From assembly GCF_024713975.1 (NCBI RefSeq), contig NC_091115.1, positions 962,501 to 1,026,500 on the forward strand: a DNA stretch of 64,000 nucleotides, read 5' to 3'. Shown here piece by piece: positions 38,866-50,202 of this stretch (position 1 is the stretch's first letter; every line of letters begins with the position of its first letter). Source of the DNA: Paralichthys olivaceus. Lineage: Eukaryota > Chordata > Actinopteri > Pleuronectiformes > Paralichthyidae. The translations under genes were made by a program, and so were the position numbers. The notes beneath the pieces were generated by a model. The model did not search any database and was not told the DNA's origin. It worked only from the letters and a program-made list of their open reading frames with translations.

Positions 38866-39667
38866 CCCCGCCTCTGGATCAGCCCCTGGTCTGTCTCTTT
38901 AAGAACCCCCCCCCCCCCCATGAAGCCCAGTCTGCTCTGATTGGTCAACCACTTCCAGCGCGTGTCACAAATGTCGGCTCCGCTCTCTCAGCAGTGACGA
39001 CTTCCTTTTTCTGCAGAAACCAAACTGAGCTCTCGTCAGATGTTGTGGTTTCAGCTACAGATGAACGTCTGGAGAGGAAACTGTCAAACAGCTGATCACA
39101 TGTTTAACCTGAACTTTAACAATCATCCAATCTAAATTCTAATCCTGGATATGAGCAGATAAAAATCATCACGACACAATTCTCTCCACCGCACATGTCC
39201 AACACCAACGTCCTCTTTTTAACTGTCCCCCAGAAACACAAGGCAGAAATATATAAATATATATTGTATACATACAATTGATAAGACAATTAGATTTAAC
39301 AATGCAACAATGCATATGAATGTAATACTAATTTAAGTATTAACTAGTAATTGAATAATCATATGAAATGTTACGTCCCCTTTAATTAAATCTCGTCTTA
39401 GTTTTCTTTCATTTCATTTAACAATTTTTTCACCTTCACGTTTGGAAATAAATTCCCCAAAAAGAAAGATCCTCCTTTCTTTCTTTTACAATATTTCAAA
39501 AATACAGAGAATATTTTATAATATTTGATTTTATAATTTTCTGACTTTTAACTTAATAATGTTTTTTCCCTCCTCAGGTCGACGTCCCCCTCGAGCAGAG
39601 AAAAGCTCTGGCTGAGTTCAATCTCGTGTACAAGGCGTTGTCTCACTGCAACTCGTCTGTCCACTAG
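36771..39667 (+). CDS. ifng1r: Interferon gamma-related cytokine (teleost IFN-gamma paralogue)
   Basis: Type II interferon paralogue found only in fish; known members activate phagocytes through their own receptor chains and JAK/STAT. Four phase-0 exons as in all IFN-gamma genes: 36771-36872, 37930-37998, 38432-38671 and 39578-39667; 166 residues. The signal peptide (SLCLLVLLGAAMAFG) is followed by helices in exons 2 and 3. The C-terminal helix QRKALAEFNLV fits the IFN-gamma signature (Q-x-K-A-x2-E-[LF]-x2-V), with Glu in place of the first Ile/Val. The protein ends SHCNSSVH without the basic nuclear localisation tail of true IFN-gamma, which is the main reason for the 'related' call. It lies between il26 and ifng in the same orientation, as expected for a tandem duplicate. 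The symbol is the common usage (IFN-gamma-rel); naming varies between species. Confidence 0.88.
38835..38863. repeat. Poly(C) tract
   Basis: 29 C in a row inside intron 3 of the interferon-gamma-related gene; a second run of 14 C is at 38906-38919. Such runs are prone to length error in sequencing. Confidence 0.9.
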
Positions 39668-39726
39668 TTCCGACCAATAGAAGAGCTGGAATGTGTTCTC
39701 CGTGAAAACGTCTACCGTGTTTCACC

Positions 39727-39742
39727 TATTTATTTTATTTAA
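39727..39742 (+). promoter_or_regulatory. AU-rich element of the interferon-gamma-related 3' UTR
   Basis: Overlapping ATTTA-type words (TATTTATTTTATTTA) lie 60 bases after the stop, with further ATTTAT words near 39818-39835. Confidence 0.55.
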
Positions 39743-39874
39743 GATCATTTCTTCAGGTCTCTTCTCAACACATCGAGTTTAATTTTATTATAATGAATTT
39801 TTTTAATTTATGATACATTTATTGACTTAATTTATTTTCTTGTTGTCGTTCAAGGACTGAATCTTGTTTGTTTG

Positions 39875-39880
39875 AATAAA
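39875..39880 (+). terminator. Poly(A) signal of the interferon-gamma-related gene
   Basis: AATAAA about 210 bases after the stop codon. Confidence 0.75.
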
Positions 39881-40024
39881 AAGCAGAAATCAGCATCAAC
39901 AAAAACTTTGATCTTCCCTCTTTTCTAGATTAAATTTTTTTTACTAAAACTAAATTACTAAACTTTAGTCACTAACTATATAATCTGATCAAATCTAATT
40001 GATGCAGATAAAATCTTTTAATCA

Positions 40025-40245
40025 AATCAAACTTTATTTATATGGAATCTTCAAACAAAGGTGACAAAACACAGAAGTGAATAAAAACAACATGTGCGTT
40101 TAAACATCTCATCAAATAACTAAAGAAAATGAAAGCAACAACTTTTTCAGTGAAATATGATAAAGTGGTTGTTTGTCTATTTGTTTTTCACTTCAGCAGA
40201 AATTTCATGAAATTGATCGACTGTGAATTCCCTCAAAAACCTCTT

Positions 40246-40301
<56 letters not shown>

Positions 40302-40345
40302 GGGGGGGGGGGGTAGGCATCACACCTCTAACACCTCGATGTCAA
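40025..40345. repeat. Left copy of a duplication that flanks the 3.8-kb minisatellite
   Basis: From about 40090 the words 'catctcatcaaataactaaa', 'cttcagcagaaatttcatga', 'attgatcgactgtg', 'ccctcaaa', 'cctcttcctg', a (GT)n-(G)n tract and 'gatgtcaacaa' follow one another and recur in the same order and orientation at 44955-45175. The stretch begins with a 'tcaaactttatttatatgg' retroelement-like tail. Confidence 0.8.
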
Positions 40346-40758
40346 CAATCTGCCTTCAATCTTATCTCAACTCAAATAATAGAATCTGAATTCATCAAAT
40401 CTCAAGCAATCTGATCTAATATAATCTAAAATCTGATAATCTAATCTTAACAAATCTAATCTACTAGAAACAAACGATGTAATATTTATAATCTAATCAA
40501 TATTTATAATCTAATCAAATGTAGAGTCAGATAATCTACTCTGACGTAACATAATCTATTAAAAACTCATTTGAATCAACTTTCAAACAAACTTTATTTA
40601 AAACCACAGATGCGTGAAGGGGTTTCCCCTCGGACCAAACAAGGGAACGTGACGTCAACTGAGGAGAAAGATTCAGTTCGATCCAAAGTTTAGAAAAACT
40701 GAATCATCACAGATGAACGACTGGAAAATTCTGTTTCCTCTTTGAGTCGGAAAAATGT
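40346..40758. other. Intergenic, no gene seen
   Basis: AT-rich DNA with loosely repeated 'ataatctaatc' words between about 40410 and 40560; no other structure. Confidence 0.5.
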
Positions 40759-40760
40759 AT

Positions 40761-40886
40761 ACAGCTACAGTTAGCATCGCAGCTACAGTTAGCCTCGCAG
40801 CTACAGTTAGCATCGCAGCTACAGTTAGCATCGCAGCTACAGTTAGCCTCGCAGCTACAGTTAGCCTCGCAGCTACAGTTAGCATC
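40761..40886. repeat. 18-bp minisatellite
   Basis: Seven copies of 'agctacagttagcatcgc' (cat/cct variants). The Ala/Thr/Val frames on both strands come from the repeat. Confidence 0.92.
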
Positions 40887-41077
40887 AGGTGGAGCTGGAC
40901 AGTTTATGGAGGATTGAAGTTTAATAGTGAAGACGTCACTGTGACCTTCCCTCTGCAGCGACAGCCGATGGACGGACGTGTTTGAAGACTTACTTCAAAC
41001 ACTTACTCACCTGAACCTGACACTCAACATCCGGGTCCCAGATAAGTACCTGCTGCTTTCATTTACTGTGACAAGAC

Positions 41078-44000
41078 TCAGTACTGGTGGTTTATACTCA
41101 GTACTGGTGGGTTAATACTCAGTACTGGTGGTTTATACTCAGTACTGGTGGTTTATACTCAGTACTGGTGGTTTATACTCAGTACTGGTGGGTTTATACT
41201 CAGTACTGGTGGTTTATACTCAGTACTGGTGGTTTATACTCAGTACTGGTGGGTTAATACTCAGTACTGGTGGTTTATACTCAGTACTGGTGGTTTATAC
41301 TCAGTACTGGTGGGTTAATACTCAGTACTGGTGGTTTATACTCAGTACTGGTGGTTTATACTCAGTACTGGTGGGTTAATACTCAGTACTGGTGGTTTAT
41401 ACTCAGTACTGGTGGGTTAATACTCAGTACTGGTGGTTTATACTCAGTACTGGTGGGTTAATACTCAGTACTGGTGGTTTATACTCAGTACTGGTGGTTT
41501 ATACTCAGTACTGGTGGGTTAATACTCAGTACTGGTGGTTTATACTCAGTACTGGTGGTTTATACTCAGTACTGGTGGTTTATACTCAGTACTGGTGGTT
41601 TATACTCAGTACTGGTGGGTTTATACTCAGTACTGGTGGTTTATACTCAGTACTGGTTGGTTAATACTCAGTACTGGTGGGTTTATATTCAGTACTGGTG
41701 GTTTATACTCAGTACTGGTGGGTTTATACTCAGTACTGGTGGTTTATACTCAGTACTGGTGGTTTATACTCAGTACTGGTGGGTTAATACTCAGTACTGG
41801 TGGGTTTATACTCAGTACTGGTGGGTTAATACTCAGTACTGGTGGTTTATACTCAGTACTGGTGGTTAATACTCAGTACTGGTGGGTTAATACTCAGTAC
41901 TGGTGGTTTATACTCAGTACTGGTGGTTTATACTCAGTACTGGTGGTTAATACTCAGTACTGGTGGGTTTATACTCAGTACTGGTGGGTTAATACTCAGT
42001 ACTGGTGGGTTTATACTCAGTACTGGTGGTTTATACTCAGTACTGGTTGGTTAATACTCAGTACTGGTGGGTTTATACTCAGTACTGGTGGGTTTATACT
42101 CAGTACTGGTGGGTTTATACTCAGTACTGGTGGGTTTATACTCAGTACTGGTGGTTTATACTCAGTACTGGTGGTTTATACTCAGTACTGGTGGGTTAAT
42201 ACTCAGTACTGGTGGGTTTATACTCAGTACTGGTGGTTTATACTCAGTACTGGTGGGTTAATACTCAGTACTGGTGGGTTTATATTCAGTACTGGTGGTT
42301 TATACTCAGTACTGGTGGGTTTATACTCAGTACTGGTGGTTTATACTCAGTACTGGTGGTTTATACTCAGTACTGGTGGTTTATACTCAGTACTGGTGGG
42401 TTAATACTCAGTACTGGTGGGTTTATACTCAGTACTGGTGGTTTATACTCAGTACTGGTGGGTTAATACTCAGTACTGGTGGTTTATACTCAGTACTGGT
42501 GGTTTATACTCAGTACTGGTGGGTTTATACTCAGTACTGGTGGTTTATACTCAGTACTGGTGGGTTTATACTCAGTACTGGTGGGTTATACTCAGTACTG
42601 GTGGGTTTAATACTCAGTACTGGTGGTTTATACTCAGTACTGGTGGGTTTAATACACAGTACTGGTGGTTTATACTCAGTACTGGTGGGTTTAATACTCA
42701 GTACTGGTGGTTTATACTCAGTACTGGTGGTTTATACTCAGTACTGGTGGGTTTATACTCAGCACTGGTGGTTTATACTCAGTACTGGTGGGTTTATACT
42801 CAGTACTGGTGGTTAATACTCAGTACTGGTGGGTTAATACTCAGTACTGGTGGTTAATACTCAGTACTGGTGGGTTTATACTCAGTACTGGTGGGTTAAT
42901 ACTCAGTACTGGTGGGTTTATACTCAGTACTGGTGGTTTATACTCAGTACTGGTTGGTTAATACTCAGTACTGGTGGGTTTATACTCAGTACTGGTGGGT
43001 TAATACTCAGTACTGGTGGTTTATACTCAGTACTGGTGGGTTTATACTCAGTACTGGTGGTTAATACTCAGTACTGGTTGGTTTATACTCAGTACTGGTG
43101 GTTTATACTCAGTACTGGTGGTTTATACTCAGTACTGGTGGGTTTAATACTCAGTACTGGTGGTTTATACTCAGTACTGGTGGTTTAATACTCAGTACTG
43201 GTGGTTTATACTCAGTACTGGTGGGTTTAATACTCAGTACTGGTGGTTTATACTCAGTACTGGTGGTTTATACTCAGTACTGGTGGGTTAATACTCAGTA
43301 CTGGTGGGTTAATACTCAGTACTGGTGGTTTATACTCAGTACTGGTGGTTTATACTCAGTACTGGTGGGTTTAATACTCAGTACTGGTGGTTTATACTCA
43401 GTACTGGTGGGTTTAATACACAGTACTGGTGGTTTATACTCAGTACTGGTGGGTTTAATACTCAGTACTGGTGGTTTATACTCAGTACTGGTGGTTTAAT
43501 ACTCAGTACTGGTGGTTTATACTCAGTACTGGTGGGTTAATACTCAGTACTGGTGGTTTATACTCAGTACTGGTGGGTTTAATACTCAGTACTGGTGGGT
43601 TAATACTCAGTACTGGTGGGTTTATACTCAGTACTGGTGGGTTAATACTCAGTACTGGTGGGTTTAATACTCAGTACTGGTGGGTTAATACTCAGTACTG
43701 GTGGTTTATACTCAGTACTGGTGGGTTAATACTCAGTACTGGTGGGTTTATACTCAGTACTGGTGGGTTAATACTCAGTACTGGTGGGTTTATACTCAGT
43801 ACTGGTGGGTTTAATACTCAGTACTGGTGGGTTTAATACTCAGTACTGGTGGGTTAATACTCAGTACTGGTGGGTTAATACTCAGTACTGGTGGGTTAAT
43901 ACTCAGTACTGGTGGTTTATACTCAGTACTGGTGGGTTTAATACTCAGTACTGGTGGGTTTAATACTCAGTACTGGTGGTTTATACTCAGTACTGGTGGT

Positions 44001-44866
44001 TAATACTCAGTACTGGTGGGTTTATACTCTGTACTGGTGGGTTAATACTCAGTACTGGTGGTTTATACTCAGTACTGGTGGTTAATACTCAGTACTGGTG
44101 GTTAATACTCAGTACTGGTGGGTTAATACTCAGTACTGGTGGGTTTATACTCAGTACTGGTGGGTTAATACTCAGTACTGGTGGTTTATACTCAGTACTG
44201 GTGGTTAATACTCAGTACTGGTGGGTTTATACTCTGTACTGGTGGGTTAATACTCAGTACTGGTGGTTTATACTCAGTACTGGTGGTTAATACTCAGTAC
44301 TGGTGGTTAATACTCAGTACTGGTGGTTTATACTCAGTACTGGTGGTTAATACTCAGTACTGGTGGTTTATACTCAGTACTGGTGGGTTAATACTCAGTA
44401 CTGGTGGGTTTATACTCAGTACTGGTGGGTTAATACTCAGTACTGGTGGGTTTATACTCAGTACTGGTGGGTTAATACTCAGTACTGGTGGGTTTATACT
44501 CAGTACTGGTGGGTTTATACTCAGTACTGGTGGGTTAATACTCAGTACTGGTGGTTTATACTCAGTACTGGTGGGTTTATACTCAGTACTGGTGGGTTTA
44601 TACTCAGTACTGGTGGGTTAATACTCAGTACTGGTGGTTTATACTCTGTACTGGTGGGTTAATACTAAGTACTGGTGGTTAATACTCAGTACTGGTGGTT
44701 TATACTCAGTACTGGTGGGTTAATACTCAGTACTGGTGGGTTTATACTCAGTACTGGTGGGTTAATACTCAGTACTGGTGGTTTATACTCAGTACTGGTG
44801 GGTTTATACTCAGTACTGGTGGGTTTATACTCAGTACTGGTGGGTTTATACTCAGTACTGGTTTTT
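41078..44866. repeat. 3.8-kb minisatellite, unit about 20 bp
   Basis: Roughly 180-185 head-to-tail copies of 'cagtactggtggtttatact' and its 19-22 bp variants (ggtttatact, gggtttatact, gggttaatact, gggtttaatact and ggttaatact), plus rare variants (gttgg, ttcagt, acacagt, ctctgt and cagcact). The unit has no stop codon in any + frame, so long Tyr/Trp/Gly/Leu/Val frames appear in all three; none is a gene. Variant types alternate in blocks that themselves recur. Confidence 0.98.
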
Positions 44867-44947
44867 TTTTTCTTTCAGTCTTTGAGCAGAAGGTCAATAA
44901 ACAGATTTGATTCAAATATAATATTTGAATCAATCTTCTCTTTATTT

Positions 44948-45190
44948 ATATGCGTTTCAACATCTCATCAAATAACTAAAGAAAATGAAAGGAACAACAT
45001 CAGTTGTTTTTCTATTTGTTGTTTTTTACTTCAGCAGAAATTTAGTGAAATTTCATGAAATTGATCGACTGTGGATTCCCTCAAAACCTCTTCCTGTGTG
45101 TGTGTGTGTGGGGGGGGGGATACCCGTGTGCTGTATTTATCACACCTGAAACACCTAGATGTCAACAACCTACCTTCCTGCCAAGGAACC
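44948..45190. repeat. Right copy of the duplication that flanks the minisatellite
   Basis: Same order of words as 40090-40345, with a shorter (GT)n-(G)n part (about 45096-45119). Confidence 0.8.
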
Positions 45191-46340
45191 TGGATAAAAA
45201 GACTGAAGCTGCTCAGTTTACTGAGTTTATTAAATATAAAAATAGTAATAACTTTATTTATATAGTACATTTCAATCAGCTGACAAAGTACTACACGAAG
45301 AGGAGGAATAAGAAAGATGCCAAAGTGATAAAGTTGTAAACATTGTTGGTAAACTTTCTGAAATTGTTGAAATTTCCTTCTTGTGTCTTATGGTCGTCTC
45401 ACTCGAACTATTGCTACACTGCCCCCTGATGGTATGCGGTGGTACTGCTCTGTTTCGTACATATCCGTAAACTTTCAGAAGACGTGCAGATTCTGATGAG
45501 ATGAACGGACAGAAGGTTCCTTCCTCCGTATACGTATCTAACGTTGAGTGTGATTGAGCCGAACATGTCGACATCATGTGACTTATGTCAGAATCCACAT
45601 ATCTGAAATCCGTTATCGATTATTCAGAGTATTAATCTGGTGTCCATGGAAACGTATCTGCAGCTTCTCCTCATTTACAATAAAATCCTTTCTCTGAAGC
45701 TCAGACCTCCACTGGTTTCACTTTCCAATGTTTCCTGAAGGGTTTTTCCACGTGTGTGTGGCTGACAAGAAAACCTCTTCAATTCTAATTTCATCAGTCT
45801 CTTTCGGACTAAATGAGACGCGGCTCATTCCCCCTCGTAGAAACACCTCACGCCCAGGCGCCAGGACTCTGCTGCATGACCTCACTTCCTGTCCTCGTCT
45901 TGCTTGTCAGTCACACTGACGAAATGTACATTTAATGCTTCGTCAGCGTTTCTTCTGTCTGAGATAATCCAACACTTAACTCGAATAGAAACACTTTGTC
46001 AACCAGATGATATTTTTTAATGTCCATCACCTTGTTTGTTTGTAAACAGGATTTCACAAAATGGTCCTTTGCAGAAACTTAAAACCTGAAATAGTTTCTT
46101 TTCTTTCTAGTTTGGCAAAAGCCTCAACTATTTTACTCTCGACATGTGAACCCAGGTCGTGTGTCATCAGTCGTTGGTAACTGTCTGTTAGTCTGATGGT
46201 TACTGTAGTTGGTTCTCTGAGATTTCACACATTTTATGACTGCACAGAAAACAACACGAAGTCTGTGTAACCGACCGTTTGTTGTGTCAAGACCTTTTTT
46301 TATGGAATTCAAAACTGCAGCTTTGTTGCATCTGTGTTTT
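45191..46340. other. Intergenic upstream of ifng; no gene seen
   Basis: A retroelement-like tail ('ctttatttatatagtacatt') lies near 45250. The rest is unique-looking AT-rich DNA without a recognisable exon. Confidence 0.5.
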
Positions 46341-46347
46341 CCCTAAA

Positions 46348-46560
46348 GCTGCTTTCAGACCTGCACTGAACTCCTGATAATCTCCTGAGGTTCTCAGGAG
46401 GTGCTGTTTGTGACAACATAAGCCATTTTCAGACATGAACCCCCGATCATGTCCACAGAATTGGGTCTGGACTTTCTCTGGAGTCTGGAGAATGTTCGGA
46501 GTCTCTCACTCAGAAATGATGTCAGGAGATTATCAGGATTTCAGTGGGCAGGACTCCGGA
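46348..46560 (+). mobile_element. MITE-like element, 5' part
   Basis: Starts with 'gctgctttcagacctgcact', whose exact inverse ends the copy in ifng intron 3 (49476-49496). It shares internal words with that copy in the same orientation, such as 'atgtccacag' and 'tctggactttctc'. It ends about 480 bases before the ifng TATA box. Confidence 0.7.
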
Positions 46561-46932
46561 CGAGAGTAAAAATCAGTAGTCCGAGTTTGTTTCAGCTTAA
46601 GTTTGCTTTATTTGAAACACAGAAACTTTCAGCTCATAATAAATCCACAGACGCAACAGTTTCCATGAAAGCTTCTTTGGATCTGATGGTTTCTGACGCA
46701 GGCTGCAACCTGACGCTTTCAGGAAACTTCCAATACGCCGCCTGGAGCCTGTGCGCGCTGCGTTCAGGTACAAGCATCAGAACCATCACCTGCGTCCCCT
46801 CGTTGACCATTAAAACTTTCGATTATGATAAAGGCCGTGGATGACTTGAAGTTCAGCAGCAAGCTGACATTCAGTGTTTAATGAGCGAGTGGGAGACCCC
46901 TCAGCCTCTTCTATGAAGTTTGGTGATTTAAA

Positions 46933-46962
46933 GGAAACTGCACAACCACAATTTCACACCTT
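46933..46962 (+). promoter_or_regulatory. NFAT/RUNX/T-box-like cluster of the ifng promoter
   Basis: GGAAA (46933-46937), then AACCACAA (RUNX, 46944-46951), then TTCACACCTT (46953-46962), the inverse of the T-box site AAGGTGTGAA. The cluster ends about 80 bases before the TATA box. In mammals RUNX3 and T-bet act together on Ifng; binding here is inferred from sequence only. Confidence 0.55.
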
Positions 46963-47041
46963 GATCATTGCTGCATCACACATTGTCTCACTCTCTCCCT
47001 CCCCTGTGTGTCTGTGTCTCTGCCTCGCCCTCGCTCTGAGT

Positions 47042-47049
47042 TATAAATA
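47042..47049 (+). promoter_or_regulatory. ifng TATA box
   Basis: TATAAATA about 170 bases before the start codon; transcription would begin near 47070. Confidence 0.75.
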
Positions 47050-47214
47050 AGCTTACACACAAGCTTTCAGGACATCTCAAACACTTTGAGGCAACTTCAG
47101 GGCGACTGTCACTCAGTCACAACATCAGTCAGAAAAGTCTCTGGCATCAGTCTGAAAGCCGGCACTCGCACCAGGCAGAACTTTGGAATTGCACCGTCGA
47201 CTACAAGCGGCGAT

Positions 47215-49835
47215 ATGATGGTTTCCACGGCGAGGGCAGTGGTCTGTCTGTCCCTGTGTCTTTGTGTGTGTCAGGTCAGAGGATCACACATCCCTGCAAG
47301 GATGAACAAAACCATCCAGAACCTCCTGCAGCACTATGTGAGTACTAAGAGTTTCGATTACTGAGAGTACTAAGAGTTCAGAGTACCGAGAGTACTCAGA
47401 GTTCAGATTACTGAGAGTACTAAGAGTTTATAGTACTGAGAGTACTCAGAGTTCAGATTACTGAGAGTTCTTAGAGTTCAGATTACTGAGAGTACCAAGA
47501 GTTCAGAGTACTGAGATCACCCAGAGTACTGCTGAAACTTGTGTTTAACTCTGTGGTTCAAACTTTCAGTTTCCTCCTCTTGCTGCTTTCTCGCCGCAAA
47601 CACACACATGCACACACATTTCTTAACTTTGTACTAGTTTTATCTTTAAAGGATTCTGATGTGTTTTTTTGTTAAACTCATCATACAAATTAAAAAGTTA
47701 ATTTCAGCAGGGTCACTCTGCCTGATGCATTCAGGGACCTTCTGACCGATTGCATCTTTTTTAATGCAAGAAGCAAACAAATGCAACTTATATGCAAACA
47801 TATTGTTGGAAGGTTTTATATAAAATGGCAGGAAACTGAGAAACAGAGCTCATTAACAACAACTGACTCTCAAGTCTCAGATGTCTGACTGTCCTTGAAT
47901 GCACCTTTGCAGAAAGTGTAAACATTCACACTCTTTAAATTCTGAATGAAATTCTGTGACTCATTAGTTCACGTCACATGTGACCTGACAAATATTTCAC
48001 ACATCTTTTCTTTTCCTTCTTCAGAATATTTCAAACAAAGACAGATTCAACGGGAAGCCCGTCTTCCCCAAGGAGCCGCTGTCCGGCAGGATGGAGGTAA
48101 ACAAAGTCACCGTCTTTCACTTCGGTCTGAAAACATCCAACGAACCTGACGTGTTGACAAAGTCTGTAAACTCCTACAGCCTTTAACGTATCAGGGTGCC
48201 CCCCCCCCCCCTTTCTATTGACCGTGTGAGTTAGTGATCAAGTGATGCTGGACTGACGTTGATGAGTCATCACCTTTAATAATGATGAACTTTAATGTCA
48301 TTGATGTTAACGATGGTGAAGAGATTCAGATTGTTGCTGTTGAGCGACGTCTCCAGGATTTCAGACTCTTTGAATCTTCAGATTTAATTTTACGGCGAAG
48401 TGACAGGACCGTGCTGACCTCCGACCTCTGTTGTGTTCTTGCATCCAGTTAATCTTCAGACCTTAACTGACGGTTTAAAGTGTGACGTTAAAGAGTGACT
48501 TGTTCCTTCAGACCCACTCTGCTGGTTTTATCCCCTGTGTGGGGAAACCACAATGTGTTTCCACTGTGTGAAACTCTGTCAAACACAGCGGCTGGTTTAT
48601 TAACCACAAAGGTCAAATTTAGATTTTATGCTCCACGTTTCCATTCAGAATTTGTTTGTTTTAATTTCTCTCTAAAGTTTTAATGGACTTGAAATCACAT
48701 TCAGGAAAAGATTCACAGCAGTTTTTAAAATCCTCCTCCAGAAACCGTGTTTCTCATCTACTTCTCTCGTCATACAGACAAAGATGCTGTTCATGGGCGG
48801 CGTTTTGGAGACGTATGAAAAGCTGATAGGCCAGATGTTGGAGCAGCTGCCGAACACGACTCCCCCCACAGCCGGGGCCAGAGAGGGCCTCAACTCCGCT
48901 GCCCCGGAGGTCAGCGTCAGGACGGACCTGAATTACATTCTGAAGAAGGTCCAGGAGCTGAGGACAAATCGCTTCAAGGAGCAGAGCAAACTGCTGCAGG
49001 GGCTGCACGACCTCGGAGACATCAAGGTAGAGACATGAGACGCTTTCACACGTGACCTCCGGAGGATGTCCACAGTATCAAGTCTGGACTTTCTCCGGAG
49101 TTTTTCTTTCACACATGAACGACACCAGCAGGAGATTTCTCGCTCAGACAGAAATCTCGGGACCGAGGGGCGGAGCAGGAGGCACAACGTAACGTTTGAA
49201 TCCCGCGGTGGAGATCGTGTTTTTTTTGTCTTGTCACCAAAAACTCTTTCGAAGTCTTCGTCCCCACATCCACGTGTGTGGCTCCAATTTTTTAATCCTG
49301 AGATATTTGATTCATTTTTATTAGTCTATTTATTTTCGCGTGTGTCCCGTGTTAGAAACGTCATCAACACGCCTTCTCGCGGTGAATTTCCTGCTCCTCC
49401 AGACATTCGACAGAGGTTTTACCAGCCAGCAGGAAAGAGAAACCTCTAGATAATGTCTGGAGGATCTCAGGACGTCAGTGCAGGTCTGAAAGCAGCTCCT
49501 ATCCTCTCTGGGATTCACTGTCGACTCCTCTCGCCCAATCTCAGCTGGGATCGGCTTCAGCTCTGCGTCCCTTTGTGGATCAACAGTGTAGATAACAGAT
49601 GAAGCTGAAAGTTTTCCTGAAAGTGATATAGGACTTGTGGTTGTGTGGGAACTGTTCTTACCCCCATTTCTTTCTCCACCAGATGAATAACTTCATCATC
49701 CAGAGCAAAGCACTGTGGGAGCTGCAGTGGATGTACGAGGAGGCGAGTTCTCTGTCAAACAACACCAAGATGCAGAGGAGGCGGCGGCGGCGGCGGAGAC
49801 AAGCTCGGAAGGTCAAAACTCCTACAAGAGCCTGA
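47215..49835 (+). CDS. ifng: Interferon gamma
   Basis: Type II interferon, a secreted homodimer that activates macrophages through IFNGR1/2 and STAT1. Four phase-0 exons: 47215-47337, 48025-48096, 48778-49026 and 49683-49835; 198 residues. Two ATGs stand in tandem (47215 and 47218). The signal peptide is within residues 1-23 and probably leaves [29 protein letters not shown] in exon 2 is typical of fish IFN-gamma. Exon 4 carries IQSKALWEL (residues 154-162), which matches the family signature. The C-terminus holds eight consecutive Arg (residues 180-187) then QARK, an unusually pure form of the nuclear-localisation and receptor-binding basic tail; five of the codons are CGG. Possible N-glycosylation sites are NKT, NIS and NTT. 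Intron 1 begins with a 25-bp array and intron 3 contains a MITE-like element. Confidence 0.95.
47338..47520 (+). repeat. 25-bp array beginning at the ifng exon 1 donor
   Basis: Seven diverged copies of a unit like 'agtactaagagttcagatta' + ctgag, starting inside the donor sequence itself (gtgagtactaagag). Confidence 0.88.
49036..49496 (+). mobile_element. MITE-like element, 3' part, in ifng intron 3
   Basis: Shares internal words with 46348-46560 and ends with the inverse of that copy's first 21 bases (49476-49496). It contains 'cgtaacgtttgaatcccgcg' and 'cgtcatcaacacgccttctc', which I recognise from a teleost dispersed element. It has no transposase, so it is non-autonomous. Confidence 0.7.
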
Positions 49836-50202
49836 GACGCCAAGAAACTCACCATCGACCAAAAGCAAAAACCAAAATGTGGGAAAGTTGAAATATCATG
49901 TTTTTCTGTTCTGTTTCATCAATGAGAACATTTCATGGATCTAATCACAATGAACCAGCAGTCTAAGCCTTTTGGAAGTATTGAAGTTTAATGTATTTTT
50001 TAAGGTAGTTTGATGTTTTTATACTTGAAAGTAACGTGAGGAGTTTATGGGTCCAAAGACTTAAACTCAGTTTTAACCTGGAAACACTTGATTCCCTGAT
50101 TATCGATGCTCTTTTGTATTTTACCGACATGTTGTAGTTTTCTATATTTATTTTCATATTTAAAGTCTATATTTAATACTGAATCTTTATGACTGACAGT
50201 TG

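Noticed and set aside
41128-45058. Long Tyr/Trp/Gly/Leu/Val reading frames, up to 289 codons, in all three + frames
   Set aside because: They only reflect a stop-free 20-bp minisatellite unit; no start context, splice sites or domain.
49066-49449. 127-codon frame following ifng exon 3
   Set aside because: Lies in the MITE-like element within intron 3 and has no relation to interferon gamma.
46348-49496. One 3.1-kb transposon carrying ifng exons 1-3
   Set aside because: Internal words of both end segments are collinear and same-sense, so two truncated copies explain them better than one element that captured the gene.
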